64,000 nucleotides of DNA, from assembly GCA_019115945.1 (NCBI GenBank), contig DXCO01000037.1, forward strand, positions 1 to 64,000. The letters are read 5' to 3'. The notes below the pieces were generated by a model that saw only the letters and a list, made by a program, of their open reading frames with translations, was not told the DNA's origin and did no database searches. A program made the translations under genes and the position numbers. Origin of the DNA: Candidatus Borkfalkia excrementavium (lineage in GTDB: Bacteria > Bacillota > Clostridia > Christensenellales > Borkfalkiaceae). This document shows positions 8,121 to 17,768 of the stretch, piece by piece; the first letter of the stretch is position 1; each line of letters opens with the position of its first letter.

Positions 8121-9176
8121 ATGCAGATCATTCACGTAAAAACGAAATCCCGCCCGAGCACCGTTTACTGCGGTGCGGGCGCCGCGGAAAAACTCTCCTC
8201 CGTTTTATCGGGAAAAGACGTCTTCGTCCTGACCGATTCCAATGTTTCCGCACTCTATCGCGACTTTATCGCGGAAAAATTCGCGGGAGCGACCGTCTGC
8301 GTCATCCCCGCGGGGGAGAGATACAAAAACAAAAACACGCTGTTTTTCGCGCTGGAAGCAATGATGCGCGCGCGGCTGAACAGAAAGTCCTGTCTGGTCG
8401 CGCTCGGCGGCGGCGTAACGGGCGATCTCGGCGGCCTTGCGGCGTCGCTGTATATGCGCGGGATCGAAGCGGTGCAGGTGCCGACCACGCTTCTGGCGCA
8501 GGTAGATTCTTCCGTGGGCGGAAAGACGGCGATCGATCACGGCGGCGTGAAAAACGTGATCGGCACCTTCTGGCAGCCGGAATACGTCGTTTGCGACCCG
8601 CTCTTTCTGCGCACCCTGCCTTCGCGGGAGATCAAGTGCGGGCTGGGCGAGATCCTGAAAACGGCGCTTCTCGATCGGGATATTTTCGATAAAATTTTTC
8701 AAAACAAGGGGCGCCTGCGCGATTTTTCTTTTTTGGAAGAGATCACGGCCGACTGTGTCCGTTTCAAGGCGGGCGTGGTCGCCGCGGACGAGACGGAAAA
8801 GAGCGGCGTGCGCAAGAGCCTGAATATGGGGCATACGACGGGGCACGCGCTCGAATTGCATTACGGCAGGCGCTCGCACGGGGAATACGTGCTGATCGGC
8901 ATTTGGGCAGAGAGTTTTATCGCCGAAAGGGAGGGCGTCTGTTCCGCAGAATATGCGGCGCGCGTGCGCGGCCTCGTTTCCCTTGCGGAAAAACGCATCC
9001 CGCATTTCGATGGGGTGCAAGAAGCGGCGAAAGCGGCCCTTCTGGACAAAAAGAACGGCCGGAAAGACAGCGTTTCCATGATATTGCCCAAAGCCGTCGG
9101 AGAATATGCTGAACTTTCCCTTCCGGCGGAAAAATACGCCGCGTATCTGGAAGAAATTTTCGGAGGAAATGCATGA
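8121..9176 (+). CDS. aroB: 3-Dehydroquinate synthase
   Basis: 351 aa. It cyclises DAHP to 3-dehydroquinate with NAD+ and a divalent metal. Visible signatures are GGGVTGDLGG (NAD binding), PTTLLAQVDSSVGGKTAID (substrate and Lys site), and the metal ligands in the C-terminal half, including the NMGHTTGHALE motif. The track ORF starts at 7944 inside aroC; ATG 8121 with an AGGTGAT ribosome site gives a normal-length enzyme. It overlaps aroA by 4 bp. Confidence 0.95.
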   Translation: MQIIHVKTKSRPSTVYCGAGAAEKLSSVLSGKDVFVLTDSNVSALYRDFIAEKFAGATVCVIPAGERYKNKNTLFFALEAMMRARLNRKSCLVALGGGVTGDLGGLAASLYMRGIEAVQVPTTLLAQVDSSVGGKTAIDHGGVKNVIGTFWQPEYVVCDPLFLRTLPSREIKCGLGEILKTALLDRDIFDKIFQNKGRLRDFSFLEEITADCVRFKAGVVAADETEKSGVRKSLNMGHTTGHALELHYGRRSHGEYVLIGIWAESFIAEREGVCSAEYAARVRGLVSLAEKRIPHFDGVQEAAKAALLDKKNGRKDSVSMILPKAVGEYAELSLPAEKYAAYLEEIFGGNA

Positions 9177-10414
9177 AGATCCTGCCCCGAAGCGAATTTT
9201 TCGGTGAATTTGCCGTACCGGGAGATAAATCCATCACACACCGCGCGGTCATGCTCAACGCCGCGGCGGAAGGGGAAGCGCTCATAACGGGGGCGCTCAC
9301 GGGGGAAGACTGTCTTTCCACCGTCTCCTGCATGCGTGCGCTGGGCGCCAAGATCGAAAGGGACGGAGATCGGATCCGCGTCGTCGGCGCGCCCGCCTTT
9401 GCGGACGGGCAGACGCTGTATTGCGGCAACAGCGGCACGACCATGCGCCTGCTTGCGGGACTGCTGGCAGGCAGAAACGTCCGCGCGGTACTCACAGGGG
9501 ATCCTTCTCTTTCCAAACGCCCCATGGAGCGCGTCGCGGCGCCCCTGCGGCTTCTGGGTGCAGAGGTGCGCACGCAAAGCGGATTTGCGCCCATCGAGAT
9601 CGGCCCCGCCGCGCTGAAAGGCTGTGCGATACAGACGGAAGTCGCCAGCGCGCAGGTCAAAAGCGCCGTTATCCTGGCGGCGCTCGGCGCGGAAGGGGAA
9701 ACGGCCGTATCGGAGAAACTGAAAACGCGGGACCACACCGAGCGCATGCTCGGCGCGATGGGCGCGCAGATAGAATTGGACGGAAATACCGTCCGCGTGC
9801 GCAAAAGCCGTTTGCACGCGGCCGACGTCGCCGTTCCGGCCGATATTTCCAGCGCGGCGTACTTTATGGCGTTGGGCGCCCTGCTCGGCGAGACCTTGGT
9901 CAGAAACGTAGGCATCAATCCCACGCGCACGGGCATCTTCACCGTATTCGACCGCATGGGGGTGTCCTATGCGCTCGAAGGGGAGCGCACGGTTTGCGGC
10001 GAACCCGTCGCGGATGTCCGCGTAAAAAAATCAGCGCTCCGCCCGCTCCGCCTTAAAAGGGAAGACATGCCTTCCCTGATCGACGAGATCCCCGTCATCG
10101 CGGTCCTTTGTGCCTTTGCCGACGGGGAAAGCGTCATATCGGGCGCGGAAGAGTTGCGCGTCAAGGAGAGCGACCGCATCGCCACGACCGCAGGGATGCT
10201 TGCCGCCGTCGGCGCATCCGTCACGGCAAAGGAGGACGGTTTTGTCATTCGCGGAAAGAAAAAAATCGCGGGAGGGGACGTGGATCCCCGCCTCGATCAC
10301 CGCATCGCGATGAGCGCCGCAGTCGCACTCTGTGCGAGCGAACGGGGCGGAGAGATCAAAGACGCGGCCTGCGCGGACATATCTTTCCCGAATTTTTACA
10401 GTCTGCTCGGATAA
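9173..10414 (+). CDS. aroA: EPSP synthase (3-phosphoshikimate 1-carboxyvinyltransferase)
   Basis: 413 aa. It transfers the enolpyruvyl group of PEP to shikimate-3-phosphate. PGDKSITHRA near the N-terminus, GNSGTTMRLLAG (about 84-95) and the C-terminal LRVKESDRI and DHRIAMS motifs are present in the family order. In the 90s motif it has Gly-Thr-Thr-Met where class I enzymes commonly show GTAMRPL, so it may belong to the class II type; the glyphosate phenotype cannot be deduced. It overlaps aroB by 4 bp. Confidence 0.95.
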   Translation: MKILPRSEFFGEFAVPGDKSITHRAVMLNAAAEGEALITGALTGEDCLSTVSCMRALGAKIERDGDRIRVVGAPAFADGQTLYCGNSGTTMRLLAGLLAGRNVRAVLTGDPSLSKRPMERVAAPLRLLGAEVRTQSGFAPIEIGPAALKGCAIQTEVASAQVKSAVILAALGAEGETAVSEKLKTRDHTERMLGAMGAQIELDGNTVRVRKSRLHAADVAVPADISSAAYFMALGALLGETLVRNVGINPTRTGIFTVFDRMGVSYALEGERTVCGEPVADVRVKKSALRPLRLKREDMPSLIDEIPVIAVLCAFADGESVISGAEELRVKESDRIATTAGMLAAVGASVTAKEDGFVIRGKKKIAGGDVDPRLDHRIAMSAAVALCASERGGEIKDAACADISFPNFYSLLG

Positions 10415-10457
10415 ATTTTTGCTCGCCCTGATCTGGGCGGGAAAAGGAGATAAATCG

Positions 10458-11261
10458 ATGTTGAAACTTGCGGTGATCGGCAAGGACGTTTCCAAGTCGG
10501 ACAGCGGAAAGATGCACACGTTCGACATGCGCGGGCTCGGCTTTCCCTGTTCTTACGACCTCATTTCCTGTGCGGCGGAAAATTTCGACGCTGCGATCAA
10601 GCGCCTGCTTTCCGAATACGATGCTTTTAACGTGACGATCCCCTATAAACTGGACGTCATTCCCTATCTGAAACGGATCGAGGGAGACGCGAAAGTATTC
10701 GGCGCGGTGAACACCGTCAAAGACGGGATCGGCTACAATACGGACGGGGTCGGCTTTTCGCTCATGCTGGAAAACAACGGGATCGATGTGTCGGGCATGC
10801 GCGTTCTCGTGCTCGGAGCAGGGGGCGCGGGCAGAAGCGTCGTCAAAAAACTGCTCGACGCAGGCGCCGAGGTCTGCGTTTACGACGTCAGGAAAGAAAA
10901 TGCCGAGCGCGTATGCGCCGAGTTTGCGGGCGCGCGCTGCCTTGCGGAACTTACGCCCGAAGAATACGGAATGATCGTCAACGTGACGGGCGTGGGCATG
11001 CACAAGACGGAGGGGATCTCTCCCGTCGGCGCGGAGATGCTCGCAAAGACCCGCATCGCCTGCGATCTGATTTATTATCCCCGCAAGAGCGAATTTCTGC
11101 GCATCGCCGAATCGTTGGGCAAGCGTATCCTGAACGGCGAGGGGATGCTCTATTACCAGGCTTATTATTCCGACTGCATCATACTCGGCAGAGAGCCGGA
11201 CGCGCAGGAGGCGAAAGCGCTCTTTGAAGCGTATTGCAAAGCACAGGAGGAAAACAAATGA
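10458..11261 (+). CDS. aroE: Shikimate dehydrogenase
   Basis: 267 aa. It reduces 3-dehydroshikimate to shikimate with NADPH. The N-terminal substrate domain has FNVTIPYKLDV, including the catalytic Lys and shikimate contacts. The dinucleotide fold has the LGAGGAGRSVV glycine motif, and the C-terminus has GMLYYQAYYS, where many homologues have GMLVHQA. Start 10458 has a GGAGATAAATCG ribosome site; the track start at 10332 lies inside aroA. The next gene begins 4 bp before its stop. Confidence 0.92.
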   Translation: MLKLAVIGKDVSKSDSGKMHTFDMRGLGFPCSYDLISCAAENFDAAIKRLLSEYDAFNVTIPYKLDVIPYLKRIEGDAKVFGAVNTVKDGIGYNTDGVGFSLMLENNGIDVSGMRVLVLGAGGAGRSVVKKLLDAGAEVCVYDVRKENAERVCAEFAGARCLAELTPEEYGMIVNVTGVGMHKTEGISPVGAEMLAKTRIACDLIYYPRKSEFLRIAESLGKRILNGEGMLYYQAYYSDCIILGREPDAQEAKALFEAYCKAQEENK

Positions 11262-11674
11262 AACTTTTGATCCTTAACGGCGTCAATCTGAACATGACCG
11301 GCAGGCGTGAAAAAGGCGTTTACGGCACCCGCACCCTGGAAGAGATCAACGCGGAGATCGAGGCTTTCTGCAAAGCGCGCGGAGCCGAGTGCGAGTTTTT
11401 CCAGAGCAATCTGGAAGGGGAACTCTGCACAAAGATCCAGCAGACGGATGCGGACGGCATCGTTCTGAACGCGGGTGCGTTCACCCATTACAGTTACGCG
11501 CTGCGCGATGCGATCGCCTCGGTGGATACGCCCGTGGTGGAAGTGCATATGTCCAACGTGCACGCGCGCGAAGAATTCCGCCGCCATTCGGTGATCTCCG
11601 AAGTGTGCCGCGGCAGTGTGGTCGGCTTCGGCAAAAACAGTTATATCCTTGCAGCGGAGAGTTTTCTGTTATGA
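11258..11674 (+). CDS. aroQ: Type II 3-dehydroquinase
   Basis: 138 aa. It dehydrates 3-dehydroquinate to dehydroshikimate; type II enzymes form dodecamers. LILNGVNLNMTGRRE near the N-terminus, the catalytic Tyr in the following GVYGT segment, SNLEGEL, LNAGAFTHYS and EVHMSNVHARE are all family motifs. ATG 11258 has an AGGAGGAAAACAA ribosome site. It overlaps aroK by the ATGA tetranucleotide. Confidence 0.95.
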   Translation: MKLLILNGVNLNMTGRREKGVYGTRTLEEINAEIEAFCKARGAECEFFQSNLEGELCTKIQQTDADGIVLNAGAFTHYSYALRDAIASVDTPVVEVHMSNVHAREEFRRHSVISEVCRGSVVGFGKNSYILAAESFLL

Positions 11675-12183
11675 ATATCGTACTTTGCGGAATGATGGGA
11701 TCGGGCAAGACGAGCGTCGGCATCAAAATTTCCGAACTCACGGGCATGCGCTGGTATGATACCGACGATCTGATCACCGAAAAATACGGTAAAATTTCCG
11801 ATATATTCGAGTTTTACGGGGAAGAGCGTTTCCGCGGCTACGAGTCCGAAATCGTCAGGCGCGTCGCCTCAGAGGACGGGTGCGTCATCTCTACGGGCGG
11901 CGGCTGCGTCCTGCGCCCCGAAAACGCCGCGGCGCTCAAAGAATTCGGCAAGATCATCTTTCTCAAAGTGGATATCAACGTCCTGTTTGCCCGCACGGGG
12001 CATACGGGGGACGAACGCCCGCTTCTGAAAAATACGAGTTTTGAAAAAATGAAAGCGCTGCTCGACCAGCGCACGCCCATCTATTCGAGTTGCGCAGACT
12101 TTACGATCGATACCGACGGAAAGAATATAGAGGAGGTCGCCCGCGAGATCTGCGCCGTCTGCGGCGTGAAAACGATCGGATGA
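11671..12183 (+). CDS. aroK: Shikimate kinase
   Basis: 170 aa. A P-loop kinase that makes shikimate-3-phosphate. Walker A GMMGSGKTSVG is at 7-17, the Asp-containing YDTDD motif at about 29-33, the substrate motif STGGGCV near 72, and the lid Arg in ERPLL. Length is normal. The track frame from 11389 is an upstream extension inside aroQ. Together with aroC/B/A/E/Q it gives six shikimate-pathway steps in a row; only DAHP synthase is missing from the window. Confidence 0.94.
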   Translation: MNIVLCGMMGSGKTSVGIKISELTGMRWYDTDDLITEKYGKISDIFEFYGEERFRGYESEIVRRVASEDGCVISTGGGCVLRPENAAALKEFGKIIFLKVDINVLFARTGHTGDERPLLKNTSFEKMKALLDQRTPIYSSCADFTIDTDGKNIEEVAREICAVCGVKTIG

Positions 12184-12893
12184 GCACCGTACTCGTTACG
12201 GGCGGCTCGCGCGGGATAGGCAGGGCGATCTGTCTCGCGTTTGTCCGCGAGGGATACGACGTCGCGTTCACGTATGAAAAGTCGGACGCCGCCGCGGAAG
12301 AGACGGCCCGCCTGATCCGCGCAGAGGGGCGGGAACCGCTCGTGTTCCGCTGCGACTCGCGTGACGAACACGCCGTCGAAAAGACGGTGCGCAGCGTTTT
12401 CGGGCTGGAAGTGCTCGTCAACAATGCGGGCATCGCCCTGTATAAGCAGATCCAGGATACCTCTTTGCAGGAATGGGAGGACGTTTTTTCCGTCAACGCG
12501 GCCGGAGCATTCCTCTTCACGAAAGCGGCGCTTCCCAAATTTTTTGCGCGCGGCGGAGGGTGCGTGGTGAATATTTCCTCCGTTTGGGGAGAGACGGGCG
12601 CTTCCTGCGAAGCCGCCTATTCCGCGTCCAAAGCGGCGCTTATCGGCTTTACGAAGGCGGCCGCAAAGGAACTTGCCCCCGCGGGGATCAGGGTCAACTG
12701 CCTGTCTGTGGGGTTTGCGGATACGGACATGAACGCGCGCCTGTCTCAACAGGAAAAGAGGGACTTTTTGTCCGAAGTGCCGTTGGGCAGGGCGTGTACG
12801 CCCGACGAAGCGGCGCAGGCCGTCCTTTTTCTGGCGAAAAGCAAATATATCACGGGAGAAATTTTGCGCCTGAACGGCGGTCTGTTCGTATAA
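12180..12893 (+). CDS. Short-chain dehydrogenase, FabG-like
   Basis: 237 aa. Classical SDR fold: TGGSRGIG cofactor motif at 7-14, NNAG, and the catalytic Ser with a YSASK Tyr-Lys pair at about 145-160. It resembles 3-oxoacyl-ACP reductase (FabG), but no other fatty-acid genes are nearby, so the substrate is uncertain. It overlaps aroK by 4 bp and is the last gene of the aro unit. A hairpin-plus-T terminator lies 208 bp downstream. Confidence 0.85.
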   Translation: MSTVLVTGGSRGIGRAICLAFVREGYDVAFTYEKSDAAAEETARLIRAEGREPLVFRCDSRDEHAVEKTVRSVFGLEVLVNNAGIALYKQIQDTSLQEWEDVFSVNAAGAFLFTKAALPKFFARGGGCVVNISSVWGETGASCEAAYSASKAALIGFTKAAAKELAPAGIRVNCLSVGFADTDMNARLSQQEKRDFLSEVPLGRACTPDEAAQAVLFLAKSKYITGEILRLNGGLFV

Positions 12894-13153
12894 AATTCCG
12901 TTTGGTGCGGGCGGGCCGCATCGGCGGAAACGTACGAACGGCCGCCTTTTTTTTCCGTATGCGGCCTGTTTCGGGGCTGAAAATTGCAGATCGGAACTCT
13001 TTTTTGCAAAGATCGCGGAAAAATTTCGAAAAATATGCGATAAAAAAAGGTTTTTCGGGTTTTTCGTCTAATTTATTAAATGACAAACGAGAATGGGACA
13101 AGCCGCCGTGCCCGATGCGGGTACGGGCGGCGCGTTTTTTGCGGGAGGGAGGA
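12894..13153. other. Intergenic leader before dgt-like gene
   Basis: 260 bp without a gene. It contains the terminator at 13102-13140, whose T-run ends only 13 bp before the dgt start codon. I could not find a clear -35/-10 pair. CCGCATCG at 12916-12923 is perfectly complementary to CGATGCGG at 13113-13120 within the terminator, so a competing fold is possible. Confidence 0.5.
13102..13140 (+). terminator. Intrinsic terminator between SDR gene and dgt
   Basis: A GC-rich stem (GCCGCCGTGCCCG against CGGGTACGGGCGGC, one bulge) is followed by GCG and six T residues. Confidence 0.8.
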
Positions 13154-14191
13154 ATGGAAAGTTACGATTCGGCAAAACGCCGCACTTACGAGATGGAAGC
13201 GCAGTTTCTGTCTCCGTTCGCGCAGCGTTCTGAAAATACCAGGGGCCGCCAGCGCCGCGAAACTCCCTGCGATATGCGCACCGATTTTCAGCGCGACCGC
13301 GACAGGATCATTTACAGCAAGGCCTTCCTTCGGCTGAAAAACAAAACGCAGGTCTTTTTTTCGCCGGAAGGGGATCATTTCCGCACCCGCATGACGCACA
13401 CGATCGACGTTTCGCAGATCGCCCGTTCGATCGCGCGCAGCCTCGCTCTGAACGAAGATCTTGCCGAAGCGATCGCGCTCGGGCACGATCTCGGGCATAC
13501 CCCTTTCGGGCATGCGGGCGAACGTGTCCTGAACAGTCTTTCTCCCTTCGGCTTTGCGCATAACGAGCAGTCCCTGCGCGTGGTGGACGTGCTCGAAAAG
13601 GAGGGGAAGGGGCTCAATCTTACCTTCGAAGTGCGCGACGGCATCGTCAACCATAAAAAGAGCGGCAAGCCCGCCACGTTGGAGGGCAAGGCCGTCTCTC
13701 TGGCGGACCGGATCGCTTACGTCAACCACGACATCGAAGACGCGATCAGGGCGGGGCTCTTGCGGGAAGAGGAACTTCCGAAAGAGGAGATCTCCGTTCT
13801 GGGAGCCTCTTCGCGGGACAGGATCAATACGATGATCAAGTCCATTTATAAAAGCAGCGTCGGGAAAAACACTGTGGAAATGGGGGAGCGCGAGGCGAAA
13901 GCGCTGGAAAATCTGCGTTCGTTTATGTTTGAAAGAGTGTATATCACCGATCTTTCGATGAAAGAGGAAGAGCGCGCGCGCAGGATGCTCTCCGCCATGT
14001 ACGATTATTTCAGTAAAAACAAGGACAGGCTGCCCGATTTTTATCTTGCCCTGTCCGAAAAATATCCGCTCGAACAGGTGTTGTGCGATTATCTTTCTTC
14101 CATGACGGACAAGTACGCGATCGCCGTGTTCGAAAATCTGTTCGTTCCGAGAAGTTGGGCGCTTCGTCAGGAGGATATCGAGGAGAATTGA
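13154..14191 (+). CDS. dgt: dGTPase-like HD-domain nucleotide triphosphohydrolase
   Basis: 345 aa. It is predicted to hydrolyse dNTPs to deoxynucleoside and triphosphate. N-terminal RTDFQRDRDRI and SKAFLRLKNKTQVF are typical of dGTPases, and the HD metal site is seen as H82, H111-D112 and H115/H120 (GHDLGHTPFGH). Length matches the shorter Gram-positive dGTPases. Start 13154 follows GGGAGGGAGGA; the long track frame from 12473 runs through the SDR gene and terminator and is not believed. It lies 27 bp before dnaG, an order common in Clostridia. Confidence 0.9.
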   Translation: MESYDSAKRRTYEMEAQFLSPFAQRSENTRGRQRRETPCDMRTDFQRDRDRIIYSKAFLRLKNKTQVFFSPEGDHFRTRMTHTIDVSQIARSIARSLALNEDLAEAIALGHDLGHTPFGHAGERVLNSLSPFGFAHNEQSLRVVDVLEKEGKGLNLTFEVRDGIVNHKKSGKPATLEGKAVSLADRIAYVNHDIEDAIRAGLLREEELPKEEISVLGASSRDRINTMIKSIYKSSVGKNTVEMGEREAKALENLRSFMFERVYITDLSMKEEERARRMLSAMYDYFSKNKDRLPDFYLALSEKYPLEQVLCDYLSSMTDKYAIAVFENLFVPRSWALRQEDIEEN

Positions 14192-14218
14192 AAGGTCTGA
14201 TGCTTCGGAGGCTTTGAG

Positions 14219-15997
14219 GTGAAGGGATTCGATACCGAATTTTTGCAACAACTTAAAAGCAAAATCGACATCGTGGACGTCATTTCGTCCTACGTTTCGC
14301 TGGAAAAGAAGGGCATGAATTATTGGGCGTGCTGTCCTTTTCACCATGAAAAGACCCCTTCCTTTTCCGTCAATTCCGTCGATCAGTATTACCACTGTTT
14401 CGGCTGCGGCGCGAGCGGCGACGCGATCACGTTCGTCAGAAAGATGGAGACCGTCGACTTTATGGACGCGGTCAAAATTCTCGCCGAGCGGGCGAAGATA
14501 CCCCTTCCCGATCTGAATTTCGATTCGGAAAAGACGATCGAACAGAAGAGAAAGCGGGACGCGATCCTGAAAATACTGCGCGCGAGCGCGCGGTTTTATC
14601 TGAACAACCTCAATTCGGGGCATGCGGACGCGCATATCGATTATATTCTTTCGAGAAAACTTTCCTCCTCCACCGTCCGGAAGTTCGGGCTAGGCGCGTC
14701 GCTCGATTTCAAAACGCTGCCGCAGTACCTGCTCGATCAGGGCTTCCGCCGCGAGGATATTTTGGACAGCGGCGCCGTGGTCGAATCGGACAGACATGCC
14801 GGCAGGCTGATCGACGCGCAGGGCGGCAGACTGATTTTTCCCATCATCAACGCGCTGGACGACGTGGTCGCTTTCGGCGGCAGGGTGCTGGAAAAGACGG
14901 ATTTTGCGAAATACAAAAATACGCGCGAGACCTCGGTGTTCAATAAGAGCAAAAATCTTTATAACATCAACCTGCTCAAAAAGCAGAAAAAGGCGACGGG
15001 CCTGAAAAACATCATCATGGTCGAGGGGTATATGGACACGATCTCCCTCTACCAGGCGGGCTTTACCAACGTCGTTGCGAGCATGGGTACCGCTCTGACA
15101 AAAGAGCAGGCGCGGCTCGCCAAGCGCTATGCGGACGAGATCCTGATCAGTTACGACGGGGATTTCGCCGGCCAGAAGGGAGCCATACGCGGGTTGGAAA
15201 TTTTGCGCGACGAGGGCGCTTCGGTGCGCGTGGTGTCTCTGCCCGAAGGGCTCGATCCCGACGATGTGGTCAAAAAATACGGCAACGACGGATACCGGAA
15301 ATGTCTCGATTCCGCCATGCCTCTGACCGATTTCAAACTGGAAGTCGCGGGGCGGGGATACGACCTTTCCAAAACGGAGGAAAGGCGCGCCTATATTGCG
15401 GAGGCGCTCCGCATCATTCGCGAAGAAGAGAGCGTAAGCGTGCGCGAAGACCTTTTGAAAACGTTGCGGGACAAGACGGGCGTTACCTACGAATCGCTCA
15501 AACGCGACCTCGACAATCTTCCCGCCGAAACCCCGCCCGCGCAGGACCGCGAGCCCGTGCGCAGGGAGGATGGCGCCGACCGGAATGTGAAGGCCTGCCG
15601 CTTTATCCTCGCTTCCGTGCTGTTCGGTGCAAAATACGCAAAAAATTTCGATCTTTCGAGTGTTCGTTTTGACAATCCTGTGCATAATACTATTGCGGAT
15701 TATATCGCAGACAGGCGAAAGAGGGAGGAAAAAGTCAGGGCGAGCGATCTTTTTGAAATTTTTGACGAAAAGACGCCGGAACTTTCCGAAATTCTCGATC
15801 TGAGCCTCGGGGACAATCTCGAAGGCGAGCGGGCGGCCCGGTATTTTTCCGACTGCGTTAAGACGCTGGGGCGGCAGAAGATCGAAGAGGAACTGAAAAA
15901 ACTGAGCGCCGAATGCGATGCGCAGACGGATCTTGCCGAAAAAAAGCGCATCACGCGGCGCATTCTTGAACTTACCATTCAACTGAAAAACTTTTGA
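14219..15997 (+). CDS. dnaG: DNA primase
   Basis: 592 aa. It makes RNA primers at the replication fork. The CHC2 zinc finger (C39, H42, C60, C63: [12 protein letters not shown] and [11 protein letters not shown]) is followed by the Toprim domain with VEGYMD and [11 protein letters not shown], whose acidic residues bind metal. The C-terminal helicase-binding region is present but divergent. It starts at GTG 14219. The stop lies just before the rpoD leader, reproducing the dnaG-rpoD macromolecular synthesis order. Confidence 0.96.
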   Translation: MKGFDTEFLQQLKSKIDIVDVISSYVSLEKKGMNYWACCPFHHEKTPSFSVNSVDQYYHCFGCGASGDAITFVRKMETVDFMDAVKILAERAKIPLPDLNFDSEKTIEQKRKRDAILKILRASARFYLNNLNSGHADAHIDYILSRKLSSSTVRKFGLGASLDFKTLPQYLLDQGFRREDILDSGAVVESDRHAGRLIDAQGGRLIFPIINALDDVVAFGGRVLEKTDFAKYKNTRETSVFNKSKNLYNINLLKKQKKATGLKNIIMVEGYMDTISLYQAGFTNVVASMGTALTKEQARLAKRYADEILISYDGDFAGQKGAIRGLEILRDEGASVRVVSLPEGLDPDDVVKKYGNDGYRKCLDSAMPLTDFKLEVAGRGYDLSKTEERRAYIAEALRIIREEESVSVREDLLKTLRDKTGVTYESLKRDLDNLPAETPPAQDREPVRREDGADRNVKACRFILASVLFGAKYAKNFDLSSVRFDNPVHNTIADYIADRRKREEKVRASDLFEIFDEKTPELSEILDLSLGDNLEGERAARYFSDCVKTLGRQKIEEELKKLSAECDAQTDLAEKKRITRRILELTIQLKNF

Positions 15998-16023
15998 CAC
16001 TTGCGGAGGATAAAATTCAATTT

Positions 16024-17079
16024 ATGAGCGTATCGGAACAGAAACTGAACGAAATACTCAAACAGATCATCGGCGAATACCGCCAGAAGGGCAGCATTTC
16101 CACCGACGTTTTGTGCGACATACTCGAAAAGATCGATACCGACCCCGATCAGATCGATTTTATCTATAAATCGATCGGCGAGGCCGGCATTCAGATCGTG
16201 GACGAAGACGAGCGCGATAAAGAACTTTTTGAACAGGCACTGCGCGATATCGGGCTGGACGATCCCGTCAAAATGTATCTGAAAGATATCGGCAAAGTGC
16301 CCCTTCTGTCCGCGGACGAAGAGATCGAACTCGCGCAGAAAATGCAAAACGGCGACGAAGCGGCGAAAAAGCGCCTTTCCGAAGCGAACCTCCGCCTTGT
16401 CGTATCCATCGCAAAGCGCTACGTCGGCAGGGGCATGCTCTTTCTCGACCTCATTCAGGAAGGGAACCTCGGTCTGATGAAGGCAGTGGAAAAATTCGAC
16501 TATCAGAAGGGTTTCAAATTTTCCACGTATGCGACCTGGTGGATCAGGCAGGCGATCACCCGCGCCATCGCCGACCAGGCGCGCACCATCCGCATTCCCG
16601 TGCACATGGTCGAAACGATCAACCGCCTCACGCGCGCTTCGCGCATCCTGTTGCAGCAGTTGGGCAGGGAACCCACGCCCGAAGAGATCGCCGAGGAACT
16701 CAACATGCCCGAAGACCGGGTACGCGAGATCCAGAAGATCGCGCAGGATCCCGTCTCTTTGGAAACGCCGATCGGCGAGGAAGAGGATTCTCATCTGGGC
16801 GACTTCATCGAGGACGACCGCGCCACGACGCCCAGCGATTCGGTCGCGTTTACCATGCTGAAAGAACAGTTGCTGGGCGTTCTCGACACGCTTACCCCGC
16901 GCGAAGAGAAAGTGCTTCGCCTGCGTTACGGCATAGACGACGGCAAGCCCAGAACGCTGGAAGAAGTGGGCAAAGAATTCAACGTCACCCGCGAGCGCAT
17001 CCGCCAGATCGAGGCGAAGGCGCTGCGCAAACTGCGCCATCCCAGCCGCAGCAAAAAACTCAAAGATTTTCTCGATTGA
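16024..17079 (+). CDS. rpoD: RNA polymerase primary sigma factor (sigma-A/RpoD)
   Basis: 351 aa. Region 1.2 begins around [12 protein letters not shown]. Region 2 carries [14 protein letters not shown] and the -10 recognition helix with [13 protein letters not shown], and region 4.2 ends [20 protein letters not shown]. The N-terminal region 1.1 is short and atypical, as in many Clostridia. The perfect TTGACA/TATAAT boxes found here fit this factor. ATG 16024 is chosen over the TTG at 15994, which overlaps dnaG. The stop overlaps the trmK start. Confidence 0.97.
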   Translation: MSVSEQKLNEILKQIIGEYRQKGSISTDVLCDILEKIDTDPDQIDFIYKSIGEAGIQIVDEDERDKELFEQALRDIGLDDPVKMYLKDIGKVPLLSADEEIELAQKMQNGDEAAKKRLSEANLRLVVSIAKRYVGRGMLFLDLIQEGNLGLMKAVEKFDYQKGFKFSTYATWWIRQAITRAIADQARTIRIPVHMVETINRLTRASRILLQQLGREPTPEEIAEELNMPEDRVREIQKIAQDPVSLETPIGEEEDSHLGDFIEDDRATTPSDSVAFTMLKEQLLGVLDTLTPREEKVLRLRYGIDDGKPRTLEEVGKEFNVTRERIRQIEAKALRKLRHPSRSKKLKDFLD

Positions 17080-17768
17080 TGAAATTTTCCGAACGCATCG
17101 AAAAGATCGGCAGCGAATGCGACGCATGCGATCTGTTTGCCGATATAGGCTGCGACCACGGTTACAGCACCGCCTATATGCTCGAAAAAGGGCTGTGCCG
17201 CCGCGCGCAGATCTCCGACATCAGCGCGAAGAGCCTTTCCAAAGCGGAAAAACTTCTGAAAAAGTATGTAGACGAAGGAAGGGTCTCCTCCGTCTGCGCC
17301 GCGGGGATGGAAAAGACCGACCCGTCTGCGGATTTTGTGCTGATCGCCGGCATGGGCGGCGAAGAGATCGTACATATCCTTCAGGCCGGATTTTTGCCCC
17401 CCAAACTGCTCTTGCAGCCGATGAAAAATGCGGACAAAGTGCGCGCGTTCCTTCTTGCGGCCGGTTATTCCGTCTTGCAGGATTACACCTTTCTCTGCGG
17501 CGGCAAATTTTACGATCTCATAAAGGCGGAAAAGGGGATTCCCTCGGACTATACGCAGCGCATGCTCGCCTACGGGAGAGACAATCTCAAAGCCCCGACG
17601 GGCGATTTTGTAAAAAAACTCGAACGGGATATAGCCGACTGCGAAAGATGGCTCGCTTCCGCCCGCACGAGGGGGAGGGAGGCGCTTTCGGCGCGGCTTG
17701 CCGATCTGAAGGAGGTTTACGGTGAAGTTACGGCAGATCTATGCGGCGATCGATGCCGCTTATCCTAA
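17079..17768 (+). CDS. trmK: tRNA (adenine(22)-N1)-methyltransferase
   Basis: 229 aa. A SAM-dependent enzyme methylating A22 in the D-loop of class II tRNAs such as Ser and Leu in Gram-positives. The SAM motif FADIGCDHGY is at about 20-29, followed by DISAKSL, IAGMGGEEI and the LLQPM segment, all characteristic of TrmK/COG2384. Length is as expected. The gene sits between rpoD and a nif3-like gene, its usual place. It overlaps the next gene by 47 bp. Confidence 0.92.
   Translation: MKFSERIEKIGSECDACDLFADIGCDHGYSTAYMLEKGLCRRAQISDISAKSLSKAEKLLKKYVDEGRVSSVCAAGMEKTDPSADFVLIAGMGGEEIVHILQAGFLPPKLLLQPMKNADKVRAFLLAAGYSVLQDYTFLCGGKFYDLIKAEKGIPSDYTQRMLAYGRDNLKAPTGDFVKKLERDIADCERWLASARTRGREALSARLADLKEVYGEVTADLCGDRCRLS

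Noticed and set aside
12473-14191. 572-aa reading of the dgt-like gene
   Set aside because: It would run through the SDR gene and a terminator. ATG 13154 with GGGAGGGAGGA gives a normal dGTPase length.
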